DNA from: Jaltomata sinuosa
Lineage: Eukaryota > Streptophyta > Magnoliopsida > Solanales > Solanaceae
Assembly: GCA_003996215.1 (NCBI GenBank)
Contig: QJPP01000836.1
Coordinates: forward strand, 248,001-312,000
Direction of reading: 5' to 3'
Length of the DNA: 64,000 nt
The translations under genes were made by a program, and so were the position numbers. How positions within the stretch are numbered: the stretch's first letter is position 1; every line of letters starts with the position of its first letter. The notes beneath the pieces were generated by a model that was not told the DNA's origin, ran no database searches, and saw only the letters and a program-made list of their open reading frames with translations. This document shows, one piece after another, positions 10,270 through 22,285 of the stretch.

Positions 10270-12201
10270 TTGTAAAATGGACCAATTTAGGAAACTTTAT
10301 GACTTTTTGTCCTATGTCAACTGCCATATCGGTTGACACACTGTCATAGCGACCTCGACCATAGTAGAGAAAATACCGCTATAGCGGAAGTCAATATCGG
10401 TCAGCCTCTGCCATTGCGGTAGATTCTGCTACGGGGATACCGCTATAGCATAGCGGACCGCTATAGCAGAGTGTGACAGAATTTAATACAGAAACTTCCC
10501 CAAAAATAGTCAGTTTTCTTCAACACGTTTTGGGAGAAGGACAGGGCAATTTTGGGCGATTTTCATCAGTTTTTCACCAATTTTTGTCCTAAAGGTAAGA
10601 ATTCTACTCCCCAAACTCCGTATAATCTTTCCTACGCTATAGAATTGCTAAGGGTGGACTTGGGGAAAGGTTTGGAATGAGCTAGGATGGTAGAATCCAG
10701 GGAAATAGGGGATTCTAATGTGTAGAAGTTCTTGGGTATTGATGATTTCATTAGATTATGATCATGCGACATTAATTCTCTAAATGTATCCATAAAAATA
10801 ATAGGGAATATGTGAATTAATGGTGGAAAATCCTGGAAGAGGGGTGGAATGATCATGGTTGGCTTGGGATTTGGGATTTTGCATAATCTGGGTAGCTTTT
10901 AGGCCATATGGATTAATTTTGGTTGTTGTGTATTATTTTAGACCAAGAACCGACAAGAACTTTGGGAAACGGGAAATCTCCGATTGAGTAGAGCTTGGAA
11001 CATTTCAAGGTAGGGGATGGTTATTGATTTTTAATATGCATTATGTGTTCACGTACTATTTCGTAGTAGTGTATGAGTTTCATGTTAGGGAATATTTTGT
11101 AAATGTCTAGTTGTCCAGTAATCAGTCTTGTGAAATGGACTTCTTTTGTTTGCTTGTTGATTTTACAAGTATGTTTGTTTATTGGTTGTGATTGATTTGG
11201 ACTTGTTATGACATTCGGTTGGCTCGGGTACCACGCCTGGTCTCTAGTACCTTGCCTAGTACAAGTTTACTAATGGTTAGCTCGGGTACCATGCCTGGTA
11301 CAAGTTTACTAATGGTTGGCTCGGGTACCACGCCTGGTATGGAAATTTCTAATGGTTAGCTCGGGTACCACACCTGGTACGGGTTGTTTAATTTTCTTAC
11401 TGTTTTCTTTTGATGATTCCATGAGTGGGCAGGATTGTATACTTGAACTGTGATATTTGCATAAGGTTCATGAGAGGCCGGGTGATTGTATTTAAATGTG
11501 AGTTTGGTCTTAGTGTAGATCGGGATTGCATGTCTAACACTTAGGTGAGGTTAGGGGGATGCTTGGTAGGTCCGAATTATGTGGAAAAGGGTATATATAT
11601 TGCTGTTTTGGGTGTGATCAATAGTTGTTATTGGTTCATGTGTTAATATGCTAAGAGAGGGAGTTAATATCTGAGTACTTGTTGACTTGTTACATGTTTC
11701 TTGTACCTTACTATGTTATGGTTTACTGTTCATATTATATTTATTGGAGCTGGCTAATGATCCTACCAGTACACAGTATTTGTGTACTGATTCTGCACTT
11801 GCTTTCCTTTTGTGAGTATAGAAAATCTTTCAGCGGCTGACACGCGATCTCACCTGTAGTCCCAGCGCTTTCAGACATCAAGGTTGATCTGTTCGATCGA
11901 GCTACCTTGGTCCTCTTTTATTTTGTTTATAGACCACTTATTTCGGGCTTAGACTCTTGTTTATTTTGGGGTTGCTTCCCCGCTTTCTAGACTTTTGGTA
12001 GTGTTTTGGTATGATGACTTTCAGGTTCTAGGGAGAATGTTTCCGCAGGTTAATTATAATAGTTGAGATCGTTGTTGAATTGCTAGTTTATTTTCTTGTA
12101 TACTGGTTTTGAGTTGCTAGAACGGTTAAGTTCAGGGTCATTGATGGTTTGCTCACCCGGGGTTTGGGTGAGTGACACTCACGGCGTCTGGGTCGTGTCA
12201 C
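10270..12201 (+). mobile_element. 3' LTR (5'-truncated) of a Ty3/gypsy element
   Basis: No coding sequence. Contains repeated CCGCTATAGCGG-like text (10360-10470) and four spaced copies of GGCTCGGGTACCACGCCTGG-like sequence (11219-11380). It ends GGGTGAGTGACACTCACGGC then GTCTGGGTCGTGTCACA. The last ~140 bp are matched, inverted, at 49823-49990. The upstream pol stops mid-chromodomain, so the 3' UTR, polypurine tract and true LTR start appear deleted. Confidence 0.7.
11219..11385. repeat. GGTACCACGCCTGGTA-type tandem repeat inside LTR
   Basis: Four copies of roughly TAATGGTTGGCTCGGGTACC followed by A(C/T)GCCTGGTA, spaced about 45-60 bp. The core GGTACCANGCCTGGTA is partly self-complementary. 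A related single copy, GAGTACCATGCCGGTACG, sits in the diverged LTR near 14328. Confidence 0.75.
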
Positions 12202-12965
12202 ACAGTCATGTTTGAAGACCAATCAAGCATGCTTTATCAACTCATAGCACATACAAGGGACTAATCAAAGTCAAATGCCAAATCATAATGTACCTCAACC
12301 GAAGAACTTGTACAGACAAGCTTTTATACGTGAGCCTTCTATTTTCTCAATGACTCAGAATGCTGAAAGTCTAAAATAAACAAATACAAGAGTATTTAAT
12401 CAACTATTCTTTAAACAATAACTTTGGGAATCTAAACCCATTTAATTCTACCCTTTTTAAGGTCTAAAACACTACTCCAAGGGTTAATTCATCATAGTCT
12501 AGTTTCTCAATGATCACATTATCCTAATTCATGGAGTTTTTACCTCATTCACCCTCTTAAAGCAGTTTTTCTGCTAAAGGTTCTATTTTTATTGTACTCT
12601 AGGTCCCCAGAACATCATAATCATGTACTTAAACATCGGCTCCATCCTAAGAAGTGTTAATTAATAACTTAAAAGTAAAATAAATGATAATTATATCAAC
12701 CCTTAGGCTTTTCCATAATTTTCATAAATTCTAGGTTTCTAACCTACAAATCACTATTAAAACCACCCCATTTGATTTTAGAGTGTTATAGGATTACTAG
12801 ATGAAGTAGTTGATGGAGTGAACTTACCTCAAAGAGAAAATAACCCAGTATAATGACCCTTTCAATCATTATGGGATGGTTAGGGTTAAAGTTCCCCATT
12901 AGAGTTTCCACAGTGAGTTGAGCTAATAAAAATCTCAAAGATAGGATAGTTTAAAACTAAAAATC
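12202..12965 (-). mobile_element. LTR fragment in inverted orientation
   Basis: No gene. On the minus strand the segment 12965 to about 12600 aligns by eye with the plus-strand LTR at 13150-13600: both have CTTTGAGGTAAGTTC or ATTGAGGTAGGTTC followed by GGTTAGAACCCTA-like and AAAGCCTATGAG-like blocks. It therefore looks like a piece of the same LTR family placed head to head with its neighbour. Ends are approximate. Confidence 0.5.
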
Positions 12966-13089
12966 CTTAATTAATTGTGATGAATCGTGTTTTATTTCAT
13001 TGTGTTATGTTCCTTTAGGGGGTGACCTAATGATCTAGACCTTCCTAGAATATTCGCAGATTATGAGTGATTTCGTAGCATGTATTTTT

Positions 13090-14955
13090 AATGATTGTTG
13101 TGTTGGGATATTTTGTGATGTCTTAAGAATAAAATTTATGTTGTGAAATGAAGTTTTTATCCAATTTTTCCGATTCACTGGTTAAGGACCATTGCAGCAA
13201 GACTGTCGTAGCGGTCAGAGTCCCACCATAGTAGAACTAGGTGAGTACCCAGGACTCGTTAGGGCGAATCCATCTTCGCCATAAAGGATTTGCTACAGTC
13301 AGAAACCATCCGTTGCAACGAATGAAGGAAGGCTGAATACCTGCTTTAAATCACTTATTCTGAATTTCATCTCATAAACTCTAAGACTTCATTCCAGAGC
13401 TCCAAAGAGGTATTTTTCCAAGGCTAGGACTATTTTTTTATTGAGGTAGGTTCTTCCCATCATCTATTATGCCTAGTAATATGTAAAAATCCTTGAATTG
13501 TTAGGATCATTGTAATGGGGTAATTGTGGGTTAGAACCCTAGGGGCATGAAAGGTATGAGAAAGCCTATGAGTAGATATAATAATCATCTAGATAGCTTC
13601 TAGATTATAAATTAATACTTTCTAGAATAATTTTTATGTTCCTAAACATGAATTGTGGTGATTGAAAACCTTGAGTTCCATAAAAATGAGACCTTTAGCA
13701 TAAAAATTATTTGAAAGGGGGAAATTAAAGTAGAAACTTCATGAATTAAGATAATGTGAATATTATGGGACTAGTTGGTGGTTAATTGACCCATGACTAA
13801 TGTTATAGACCTCTAATAAGGATAGAATTAGTGGGTTTGAATTCTCAAAAGCTTTTATTGAAGAGTAGATGATTGATTACTTTTATAATTGCTTGTTTAG
13901 ACTTTGAATATTCTGAGATATTATGAAAAGGAAAAGCTCTTGCGAATTAGCTTGCTTGATTCATGTTCTTTGATTGAGGTAGGTTCTAGTTTATGTGGAG
14001 TTAGACTTAATTTAGTCTCTTATATGTGCTATGAAGTGGTAAGCATGTTGATTGGTCTTTGAACATAATTTGTGGTTGAATATTTGTTTGGGTTGGCAGT
14101 GCTTGTATGAATAAGATGATAATTGTTTGAAGCTTGTCTGTAAGTAACTCAAGACTATGTTGTGCACTTATTTTATTTTATTGTACTTGTTGTTACGATC
14201 TTGAGAGATAACTATTTTGAGAACATACTGAGATATGGAGAGAGATCTAAGAATATACATACAATTCTATTGATGAGTGACTCAAGTCTGATATGAGCTT
14301 ACAGACAAGCAAATATATTACAGAGCGAGTACCATGCCGGTACGATACATGGATCCTAGGCTATTCCCTTTAAGTCATGACTAGTTGGGAAAAAATAAGA
14401 TCCTTTAGCATGTGTATAGAAATGAGAGGCGATTGTGAGTTCAGATATGGTACGAAGTGAGACTAATGAGATACAGAAGTTATACAGTTGTAAGATCAGT
14501 ATGGACATAATTCCATGTTTTGTGATGTGACTGCATTATATTTGCAGAGTTTGAAATGACTTATTATATATGTTGGGTGATTTATATGTCATTTACCTGT
14601 TGACATTGATATGTTTGAATTTTTAGTGACTTACCTGGTTGATGTCACTACTTGTTATTTGAGTTTGATTAGTTGATGTACTTCTCTATTTGCCTTATTG
14701 ATTTCATGAGATATACTTGCTACTATTTTGAGTCGGTCTATGGTACCTAACAGTACATAGTATTCGTAATAATTTTACTCATGTACTTTCTTTGAGTACA
14801 TACTGTGTTCCAGAGACTTTGACGCGGCCTCATATCTACCGCCTCCAGTTGATCGATTTGAAGGTGAGTTATTCCTATTCAAGCTGCCATGGATCTTTCT
14901 AGTGCTTGATGTCTATATTTCAGAAATTATTATATTTATTATTTGATTTTGAATA
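13090..14955 (+). mobile_element. diverged Ty3/gypsy LTR, plus orientation
   Basis: No coding sequence over ~1.9 kb. It shares ordered landmarks with the LTR at 10270-12201: GTCGTAGCGG-type text at 13205, a GTACCATGCCGGTACG motif at 14328, CCTAACAGTACATAGTATT at 14747 (compare 11764) and GACGCGGCCTCATATCTACC at 14820 (compare 11842). It breaks directly into RT/RNase H coding sequence at about 14956 without PBS or gag, so the join is secondary. Confidence 0.55.
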
Positions 14956-15692
14956 TTCTTGGGAAATTTGAAGGAGAAGAACTTGTATGCTAAATTTTCA
15001 AAATGCAAATTTTGGTTATCTTTGGTTGCCTTCTTAGGGCATGTGATCTTGAAAAAGGAGGTGATGGTAGATCTCCAAAAGATTGAAGCAGTTAAGAGTT
15101 GGGTCTGGACTAGCTCTATGACCGAGATTAGGAGTTTTGTGGGTCTTGCTAGCTATTATCGCAAGTTTGTCAAGAATTTTGCTTCAGTTGCTACTCACTT
15201 AACAAGGTTGACCTAGAAGGAGGTACCATTTATTTGATCTGACAAGTGTGAGGAGAGCTTCCAAAAGCTCAAGACACTTTTGACTACAACTCCTATCCTC
15301 TCATTGCCGGTTGAAAGCAAGGACTTCATTGTATTTTGTGATGCTTCACATTGGGGTTTGGGTGTTGTGTTGATGCAGGACAGGAATGTCATAGCTTATG
15401 CGTAAAGGCAATTGAAGCCTCAAGAGAAGAATTACCTGACCCACGATTTGGAGTTGACAGTGGTGGTATTTGCACTTAAGATCTGAAGACATTATTTCTA
15501 TAGTGTCAAGTGCGAGGTGTTCACAGACCATCACAGCCTACAACATGTGTTTACAAAGAAGGATCTGAATTTGAGACAGAGGATGTGGATGGAGTTGTTG
15601 AAGGATTATGATGTGACCATTCAGTATCATCTGGGTAAGGCCAATATGGTGGCAGACGCATTGAGCCAGAAGGTGGTAAGCATGGGGAACTC
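14956..15692 (+). pseudogene. Ty3/gypsy RT-RNase H fragment
   Basis: Seen: LYAKFSKCKFWLSLVAFLGH, RSFVGLASYYRKFVKNFASV, then RNase H DFIVFCDASHWGLGVVLMQD, VFTDHHSLQHVFTKKDLNLR and GKANMVADALSQK. Stops interrupt it (after THLTRLT, before RQLKPQ, after FALKI). It is close to the corresponding part of 8124-8830 and so from the same broad family. It ends abruptly at about 15692, where an oppositely oriented gag begins. Confidence 0.88.
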
Positions 15693-16760
15693 TCCTGATC
15701 CTGATGGGATGACATAGCATAGAGGCAGTTCTGGCGCTGGCCACTACCGGTACCTGAAATGGTACCTTGTTGAGTTGTACGGTCTGATGGAGCTGCTGCA
15801 GTGGACTGAGTTTTGATACCTCTATTGTTCCGCTTGGAAAAGGGCCAGTTTTTAATTTGGTATCCAATTTGACCGCATCCAAAATACCCTCATGTGCTAT
15901 AAAGACACTCTCCAAGGTGATTCTTACCACACTTATTGCAAATAGGGTAGGAAGCCCCTTTTTATAACACTATCTTGTGAATGAGATCTTGATGCCCTAC
16001 ATGCATGATCATGCCTAGGTCTGGGTTCCTGGCTAGGAGCACTAGCTAATGATGGCACTGATCTTGATGACCTCTTTTAAAACAAAGGTCAGTTTTCACC
16101 TCCGGACGTCTGCTGACTGAATCCCAAATCCTCTGTTCTAGCCCTTTTGTTCTCCCTTGCCCTCTCTTTTAGTTTCTCCTCTTTGATCTATTATGCACAA
16201 GTCATAAGTCATGAGATATCGATATTCCCAACCAACATAGTTGTCCTACATTCCTTTTTCACCAAATCAGAAACTCCAGAAATAAACTTACTTATTCTGG
16301 CCCTTGGCTCTGCCACCATCTCTGGAGTATACCTGGAGAGCTGAGTGAACTTCAGCACATACTCTTGGGGTGACATCAAACTCTATCTCAAGTTAATAAA
16401 CTCCTCAGCCTTTGTCTCTCTCAACTCTCTTGAGAAGAACCTATCCATAAAATTCCCAACGAAGCACTCTCAAGTCATATGAGCTATATTTTTGTCCTTA
16501 CCCTCCTTTCACTGAGTGTACCAAATGTGAGCCACATTCTTGAGCTAGTAGGAATCTAGCTCAACACTGTTAGTACCAGTCACCTGTATCACCTCAAGAA
16601 TCTTTTTCACTTCGTCAAAGAAGTTCTGGGGGTCTTCACCAACCTTTGATCCCAAGAACTCTAGTGGGTTCATATGGACGAAATCTCTAACTATGACAAT
16701 GGTTTTCCCACCATTAGGATTAGCAGGAATAGGTGCCTGCTGATTAGCCTGGTTGGTCAT
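15693..16760 (-). pseudogene. Ty3/gypsy gag relic
   Basis: Minus strand, starting near 16760 (MTNQANQQAPIPANPNGG). Seen: VRDFVHMNPLEFLGSK, a retrotransposon gag region in several frames (HIWYTQ, ECFVGNFMDRFFSRELRETK, EYVLKFTQLSRYTPEM), then a CX2CX4HX4C zinc knuckle (PICNKCGKNHLGEC near 15920) and a second partial knuckle (YFGCGQIGYQI). Frameshifts and stops throughout. It lies next to the PBS at 16878-16889 and the LTR at 16894-19728, in the order expected for the 5' end of one minus-strand element. Everything downstream of gag is missing. Confidence 0.85.
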
Positions 16761-16877
16761 CGCCTGAGCTAAATTTGAATTACGTTACAAAACTCACAAG
16801 TGCGGTGCAATTCACATTCATGAAAGAGACTCTAATTAACGCGGCTTTCACACACCCTAGGACACGTTAAACTTGAG

Positions 16878-16889
16878 GCTCTAATACCA
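16878..16889 (-). other. initiator-Met tRNA primer-binding site (one mismatch)
   Basis: The minus strand reads TGGTATTAGAGC; the usual plant retroelement site is TGGTATCAGAGC. It lies 4 bp inside the LTR end at 16894, confirming minus orientation. Confidence 0.85.
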
Positions 16890-17572
16890 AGTTTGTCATG
16901 CTCTGAGCCTACTCCCTGGATGTAACACGGGACCTGAGATCACAAATGATCCCAAGCTAACCCTTGGCATTAGCATGACTTAAAACATACATAGATATTT
17001 ATAGTAGAAGTATAAATTAACTGAAGTAATGAGCAACTTAGTCTAGTATAATAAAGAAAGTATAAAAACAGCCATTTGAATACCATCGTCTACTATGTCT
17101 GAAAAGCCTCTAAAAAATGATATGATGAGTTGTTGGGACAAGATCTCCAACTAACTCCCAGTACTGAAAGAAAGTCATGAAACTAACGAAACCTCATATC
17201 TAAGCCCTCGGGTAATAAAGACTCACCATTGCGACTAGAAAATTATGTGGGTATCTAGTCACGAGCCTGGGAACGAGCACCTGAATCTGCATTATGATAG
17301 AGTGCATCACAAAGAGGTATGCGATCAGTACTATAAAATATACTGAATATATGAGATATGCATATGTCATGACAAAAGTGTACTTGAAAGTATACTTAAA
17401 ACTAAAATCATGCAATAGTAGTAAAAGTTGTAGTGCAAGGACTCAAAGTAAAATCATAAATTAAAATCATGGTATAAGTATAAGTTATAAAACAATGAGT
17501 ATAAGCCTGAGAACTAGAAGCCATGAAAGTTAATAATGTATAAATCAATTCTTGTGGGAGTTTTTTGTAACC

Positions 17573-18468
17573 GACAGAGATAGGGCTATATATTAGACGG
17601 ATTGGGTGGATAATTATGCATAACGATTTGGCTTATTGGTTATCGTATTTTAAATATACTAATCCACTAGCCAACCAATAAGATAACGATTGATTTGGTA
17701 TAATATTAGTAATTAACAGACGGTTATCAGATGGTTTATCGGATAAATCTAAGAGACAATGAAATATCAAAGGTATCGATATGTCCTCCATTTTATCACT
17801 CACTAAGTTATTTATATATATTGTGATTCATCTATTTATCAAACTTTTAGGGTTGTTGATTTTTGTTCGTATAATTTTTTAATAGGTTATAACATAGAAT
17901 CAAATGAGAATTTTCTTCTAGACTTAAAACATATGTAGACACATTTTTTAATTATTGGGTCGATAAAAAAAACATAACTTCGATATGATTTGGAACTTTT
18001 CAGTTTTATATCAAACTTTGTGAAGGACACATTGGAGTCATTTTATTTTTGTTGTGGTCCTTCATGTTATCAAGAATAATTTGTCTTTTTACTTACGAAT
18101 TTATTTTAGGTTTCATTTATGTTTAGGGAGAACGACTGTACTTTATGGTTAAAAGTTACAAGAAGTAACTCGTTTTTTCCTAAGCGAAGAAGTGAATAGA
18201 ACAATGAATGGGATTTAAGTTTTTAGGTTTCTAAGAGATACTTTATATATAGAGAGGTAAAATGTAAATATGATAATTCTTAACGGGTTAATGGTTTACC
18301 CAATAAGAAAATTGAGTAATCCGCTGCTGCACCGATAAGTCAATAATTATAAAATTTTAATTCGTTTACCAATCGTTAGTTCGATAACTCATTACCAATA
18401 AGCCAATGAGCTCATTTTATGGTTGGGTTATCGGTTGCGATTCAATTTTAAACAACCTTAGACAGAGA
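17573..18468. mobile_element. non-autonomous hAT-like element nested in the LTR
   Basis: The element proper is 17581-18460 (880 bp). It is flanked by perfect 8-bp duplications GACAGAGA at 17573-17580 and 18461-18468, the target length typical of hAT. Termini are TAGGGCTATA and ...AACAACCTTA, only loosely inverted, but inside them TTGGCTTATTGGTTATCG and its inverted counterpart CATTGGCTTATTGGTAATGA form subterminal inverted repeats. No open frame of transposase type. Removing it joins LTR sequence that continues in the related LTRs (GAGTTTCTCTTAACCGACAT near 58840). Confidence 0.85.
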
Positions 18469-19384
18469 CCATGTGAGCTATATGGAATTCAACTTCAGTA
18501 TCCTAGTTGGCAGAGTTGTCATGTACCTTGTCGGGGTACAAGATCATGTTTAGAGTGAAACCACTATCATGAGCCTATTGGGCAAAAAACCTATACTGGC
18601 AACGTAGTTCTGTACTTGGGCTATCTAGAACCCTCATCAGCCCGGTGCTATATACTACTCCCAAAATATATCATAGAGCTCATACATTTCATAAAAATAA
18701 CATAATTCTTAAAGGTATAGCATGGTGCTAATTCAAAAATATGCTCTTGCTAAAATTCATAGCTTGAGGAACAAGGCATGCTATTTTCATAAACACTTGA
18801 GGTCATGTTATTTGAACATGCCCAATCTTACTTAAAAATATATAATAAGGTTAAATCATGCTAGATTTATTCTCAAATCATGGGGTTATGAAATACTTGT
18901 AAAAACTTATACTAAATCATGTATTAGGGATTAGAAATCATATAACAATGTAAGGAAAATGAATTTACAGAAAATTTCATAATTGGGTAAGATCCCTAAC
19001 TTTATAAATTCATGAAAAATAACGTAAAACTTGAAGTTTTGGGCATAAGGGTGAAAGAGAACTCTTATTGAATACCCACATACTTGAACTTGGAAGATTC
19101 CCAGCTAGAACTTGAAGGTAGAGGATTGGAGAAGGAACCCTAAGTCTTGGAGCTTGAGAGAATGATTTTCTTTTCTTCTTTCTGAACCTTGATCGTGATA
19201 ATGAATAAAAATCTGACTAAGTGTGAGTAAAGTCCTTTTAATTTGGCCTAAAATGACTTAACATGGGAGTTAAAAGCATAGGAAAGGTCTAAAATCCCTC
19301 TGAGAGACTTAAATGAAAAACTACTGAAAAATTCAAAGCAGAACTCCACGGGCATGAACCACGACACGTGAACCTGGTGTATGA

Positions 19385-19665
19385 TTTTGTGACCCTGCGG
19401 GTCTGATTTTCACGGGTGAGGTCCACGGCCCGTAGACCATTCCACGACTTGTGGAACCCTCCCGTGGTCCTTAGGGATTTTGTTGACCCTCGGGTTTGAC
19501 TTTCACGAGGGGAGACCATGGTCCATGGTCTGATCCACGATCCATGGATTCCTACCGTGGATCTTAAAAAAATTGTTGGTCTGCAGAAATGGGTTCACCA
19601 GTCAAGTCCATGGCTTATGGTCTAGTTGACGGCTCGTGAACTTGGTCCGTGGACCCTGTCTGAGT
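19385..19665. repeat. ~90-bp degenerate tandem repeat in LTR U3
   Basis: Three units can be lined up, beginning near 19385, 19480 and 19567: TTTTGTTGACCCTCGGGTTT, then CACG(A/G)G(G/T)GNGA, GTCCACGGCCCGTAGACC or GACCATGGTCCATGGTC, then CCACGA(C/T) ... CCGTGG. The core is partly palindromic. Similar text fills the U3 of the related LTRs at about 52690-53120 and 59870-60300. Confidence 0.6.
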
Positions 19666-19728
19666 TTTGACAGTTTACACTTAGGATTTCTAGTCAAGTT
19701 CTTAGCTTAGAATATTTGGGGTATTACA

Positions 19729-20240
19729 TGTATTGACTTGGAGCCAAATACGCGTCCCATCTCTATTCCTCCTTATAGAATGGCGTCGGCTGAGTTGAGA
19801 GAGCTTAAAGCTTAGTTACAGGAGTTGTTGAGTAAAGGGTTCATTTGTCCTAGTGCCTCCCCGTGGGGTGTTCTAGTGTTATTTGTTAAGAAAAAAGGAT
19901 GGTAGACTACGTATGTGCATAGACTATCGGTAGTTGAACAAAGTTACGATCCATAACCGGTATCCTTTTCCTCGTATCGATGACTTGTTCGACTAGTTAC
20001 AGAGTGCATTGGTCTTTTCTAAGATTGATTTGAGGTCTGAATACCATCAGTTGAAAATTTGGCCTTCTGATATTCCTACGATTGCTTTTCAGACTCGGTA
20101 CGGACACTATGAATTCCTTGTGATGTCCTTCGAGCTGACTAATTCCCTGACTGCTTTTATGAGTTTGATGAATGTGACATTTAGACTCTATCTTGACTCA
20201 TTTGTTATCATGTTCACTGATGATATCCTGGTATATTATT
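19729..20240 (+). pseudogene. Ty3/gypsy RT N-terminal fragment
   Basis: Seen on the plus strand: NTRPISIPPYRMASAELREL, GFICPSASPWGVLVLFVKKK (frameshift after it), then SKIDLRSEYHQLKIW, TRYGHYEFLVMSFELTNSL and the catalytic MFTDDILVYY near 20210. It begins one base after the minus-strand LTR and stops at about 20240, where copia integrase sequence follows. The LTR seems to have interrupted a gypsy element whose other half is not adjacent. Confidence 0.88.
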
Positions 20241-21000
20241 GAAATCAATCTTATTCTGTCAGCTCAAGCTTTGTTACAGCTAAAATCTTAGAGTGATGCG
20301 TTCTAGTCCACTATTTTCTTGATTAACATGTTACTTTCAAAGGTCACTCATTTCATTACTCCTTAAGAGACTTTTTGATAGTAAACTTGATTATTATTTT
20401 CTCAAAGTATTTGAGTGTCAATATTTTCCTATATTAAGACCATTCAATAAGCACAAAGTTGAGTTTCGATCCCAACCATGCACCTTCATAGGTTAATATG
20501 TAAATCATAAAAAGTATAAGTGCCTCACCCTTGATGAAATAATTATTATCTCAAGGCATGTCTCATTTGATTAGAACACTTTTCCTTTTGCATTTCAAGT
20601 TGCTCAAGGTGTTTTACCAGCAAAGGCTAAGCCTCTCTCAAGAGTCATACCACTTGTTGCTAACTCGAATAACAACTTTACATGACCATCTCAGAAAAAT
20701 CATATCAATTGTTGGTGAAGGAATATTGGATATTCAACTTTTTCCTACTTCTCAAAATTTGTTAGGAACTTCAATTGTAGACCAGTTCTCTGCAACTTCA
20801 TCCTGACCTTCTCTCCCTTTTATTGACCAACTTGAACTACCCGTAAGCAACTTGCTTGTTGATACAACACATGTAATTGAAACAACAACTAACACACGCT
20901 CTATGCTAACAAGATCCAAAGATGGAATTTACAAGCCCAAAGCTTACAATATTAACCTCTCTTTAGTATGTCTGCTTTACTTGATCAAATTTTGCATTTA
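20241..21000 (+). pseudogene. Ty1/copia integrase C-terminal relic
   Basis: In scattered frames: LINMLLSKVTHFITP near 20320, YYFLKVFECQYFPILRPFNK near 20395, HKVEFRSQPCTFIG near 20455, KKYKCLTLDEI near 20510, and MLTRSKDGIYKPKAYN near 20905. This is the usual run of copia polyproteins from the end of the integrase core to the linker before RT. Many stops; no RT follows. The 82-residue open frame at 20558-20806 belongs to this linker. Confidence 0.7.
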
Positions 21001-21420
21001 GTGTCAACAAGTTCAACGAATTTTTACAAAATTCTCTTGACAAACACAGAAAAGTTATCAAAAGTGCTTATGTAGAAACTCTCTCCTAATATTCACAACA
21101 TTGAAGAAGAAAAAAACATAAATTTTCAACATCAGATTAGTAGGAAGAATATCGGAGATAGTAATTATTTTTATTTCATAAAATGACATAGTTTTAATTT
21201 TCTTATCCATTGTACTATACAGTTACATAGTTTTAATTTTCTTATCCATTGTACTATACAGTTACCATTGTAATTATCATTCTCCTCTCCTATTAGGAGA
21301 CATACTTATTCTAAATGTTATATATAACACCCTCTATGATACTCATTGATATTCATAGGAAAATGATATTCTTCTATTGCCGTATATATTTGTTTGTGTT
21401 CACTTTATTTAGGTTAAAAA
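21001..21420 (+). mobile_element. possible copia 3' region/LTR remnant
   Basis: No coding frame. A 39-bp unit ACATAGTTTTAATTTTCTTA (continuing to ACAGTT) is present twice exactly, 21186-21224 and 21225-21263. It is followed by TTATATATAACACCCTCTAT, promoter/LTR-like text. The link with the copia fragment to its left is by position only. Confidence 0.35.
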
Positions 21421-22056
21421 GGAGGTACAAAAGATAATTATCCCGCTTAAAAAAAATGAAGTTGAATTTGTGTGCCAAAAGCATGTAAACTAAAGTTACA
21501 TCATAGCACATACATAACTTGTCTTTTTATGCTGATCAAATATTCTTTCTGTTGAATTTGGATTTGGCTTTTTGGTAACATTAACATGTGACGGTCGATA
21601 CAATAACTTTTGATGGGATTAAGGTCCCACGAGATCATCAAGATGACATCCGTTTTATCAACTTGGCTTCTTACGCATTTAGGTTTGTCATTTACATGTT
21701 ACGCATTTAAGTTTGTCATTTACATGTTCCAAAGCAAGTAGGAGCAAACTGAAATTGTCATTATTAGAAATAAAGATTTTTTTATTGCGAATCAATGAAA
21801 AATTTATATTAAATTTATCTCATTTTTATTAAATTAGCTTACTGGAACAATGCATGGTGGAAAATTGATTCTCGTTGAAATACTAAGAAATTTTATAATT
21901 TTTTCGTGTGAAAACACTGCAATCCTATTCAATCAAAATATCTGTGAGAATAGCCATTGAATATTTTTCAGTTGAAAATTTCAATGTGAAAATAGTAATT
22001 TTGTAAGTAGTATATGCAGCCAAACTTATATATATGTTAAATGAATTCAATTTATA

Positions 22057-22285
22057 CCCCTTCGTTTCAATTTATTTGTATTACTTGTTTTTTTAATCCA
22101 TTTAAGAAAGAATTTTTTTTTTGGTAGCTCTTTAATTTTAACTTTTCGCATGACATGTTTAAGACCATAAAATTTTAAAAAAAACGTTTTGATATATATC
22201 TTTAGTTTAAGATCACAAGATTTAAAAAAAAATTACTTTCTAAAACTTATCGTAAAGTCAAAACTAAACAAACAAATTAAAAGAA
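22057..22285. mobile_element. Stowaway/Tc1-like MITE remnant
   Basis: CCCCTTCGTTTCAATTTATT resembles the CTCCCTCCGTTTCAATTTA end of Solanaceae Stowaway-type MITEs. The inner TTTTCGCATGACATGTTTAA and ACCATAAAATTTTAAAAAAA blocks recur in a related remnant at about 23790-23950 and again at about 31080-31315. The far end is not clean. Confidence 0.5.

Larger units (their letters stand above)
16894..19728 (-). mobile_element. 5' LTR of the minus-strand gypsy gag fragment
   Basis: On the minus strand it runs from TGTAATACCCCAAATATTCT (ending at 19728) to GGCTCAGAGCATGACA (16894), next to the PBS. Length is 2835 bp, of which 888 bp are a nested hAT-like insertion with its duplicated target (17581-18468), leaving about 1.95 kb, close to the 2.1-kb LTRs at 51070 and 58229. 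The ACACGGGACCTGAGATCACA and CCCAAGCTAACCCTTGGC blocks are shared with those LTRs, so it is a diverged relative. No second LTR is present. Confidence 0.85.

Noticed and set aside
16147..16344. Plus-strand frame
   Set aside because: Antisense of the minus-strand gag relic at 15693-16760.
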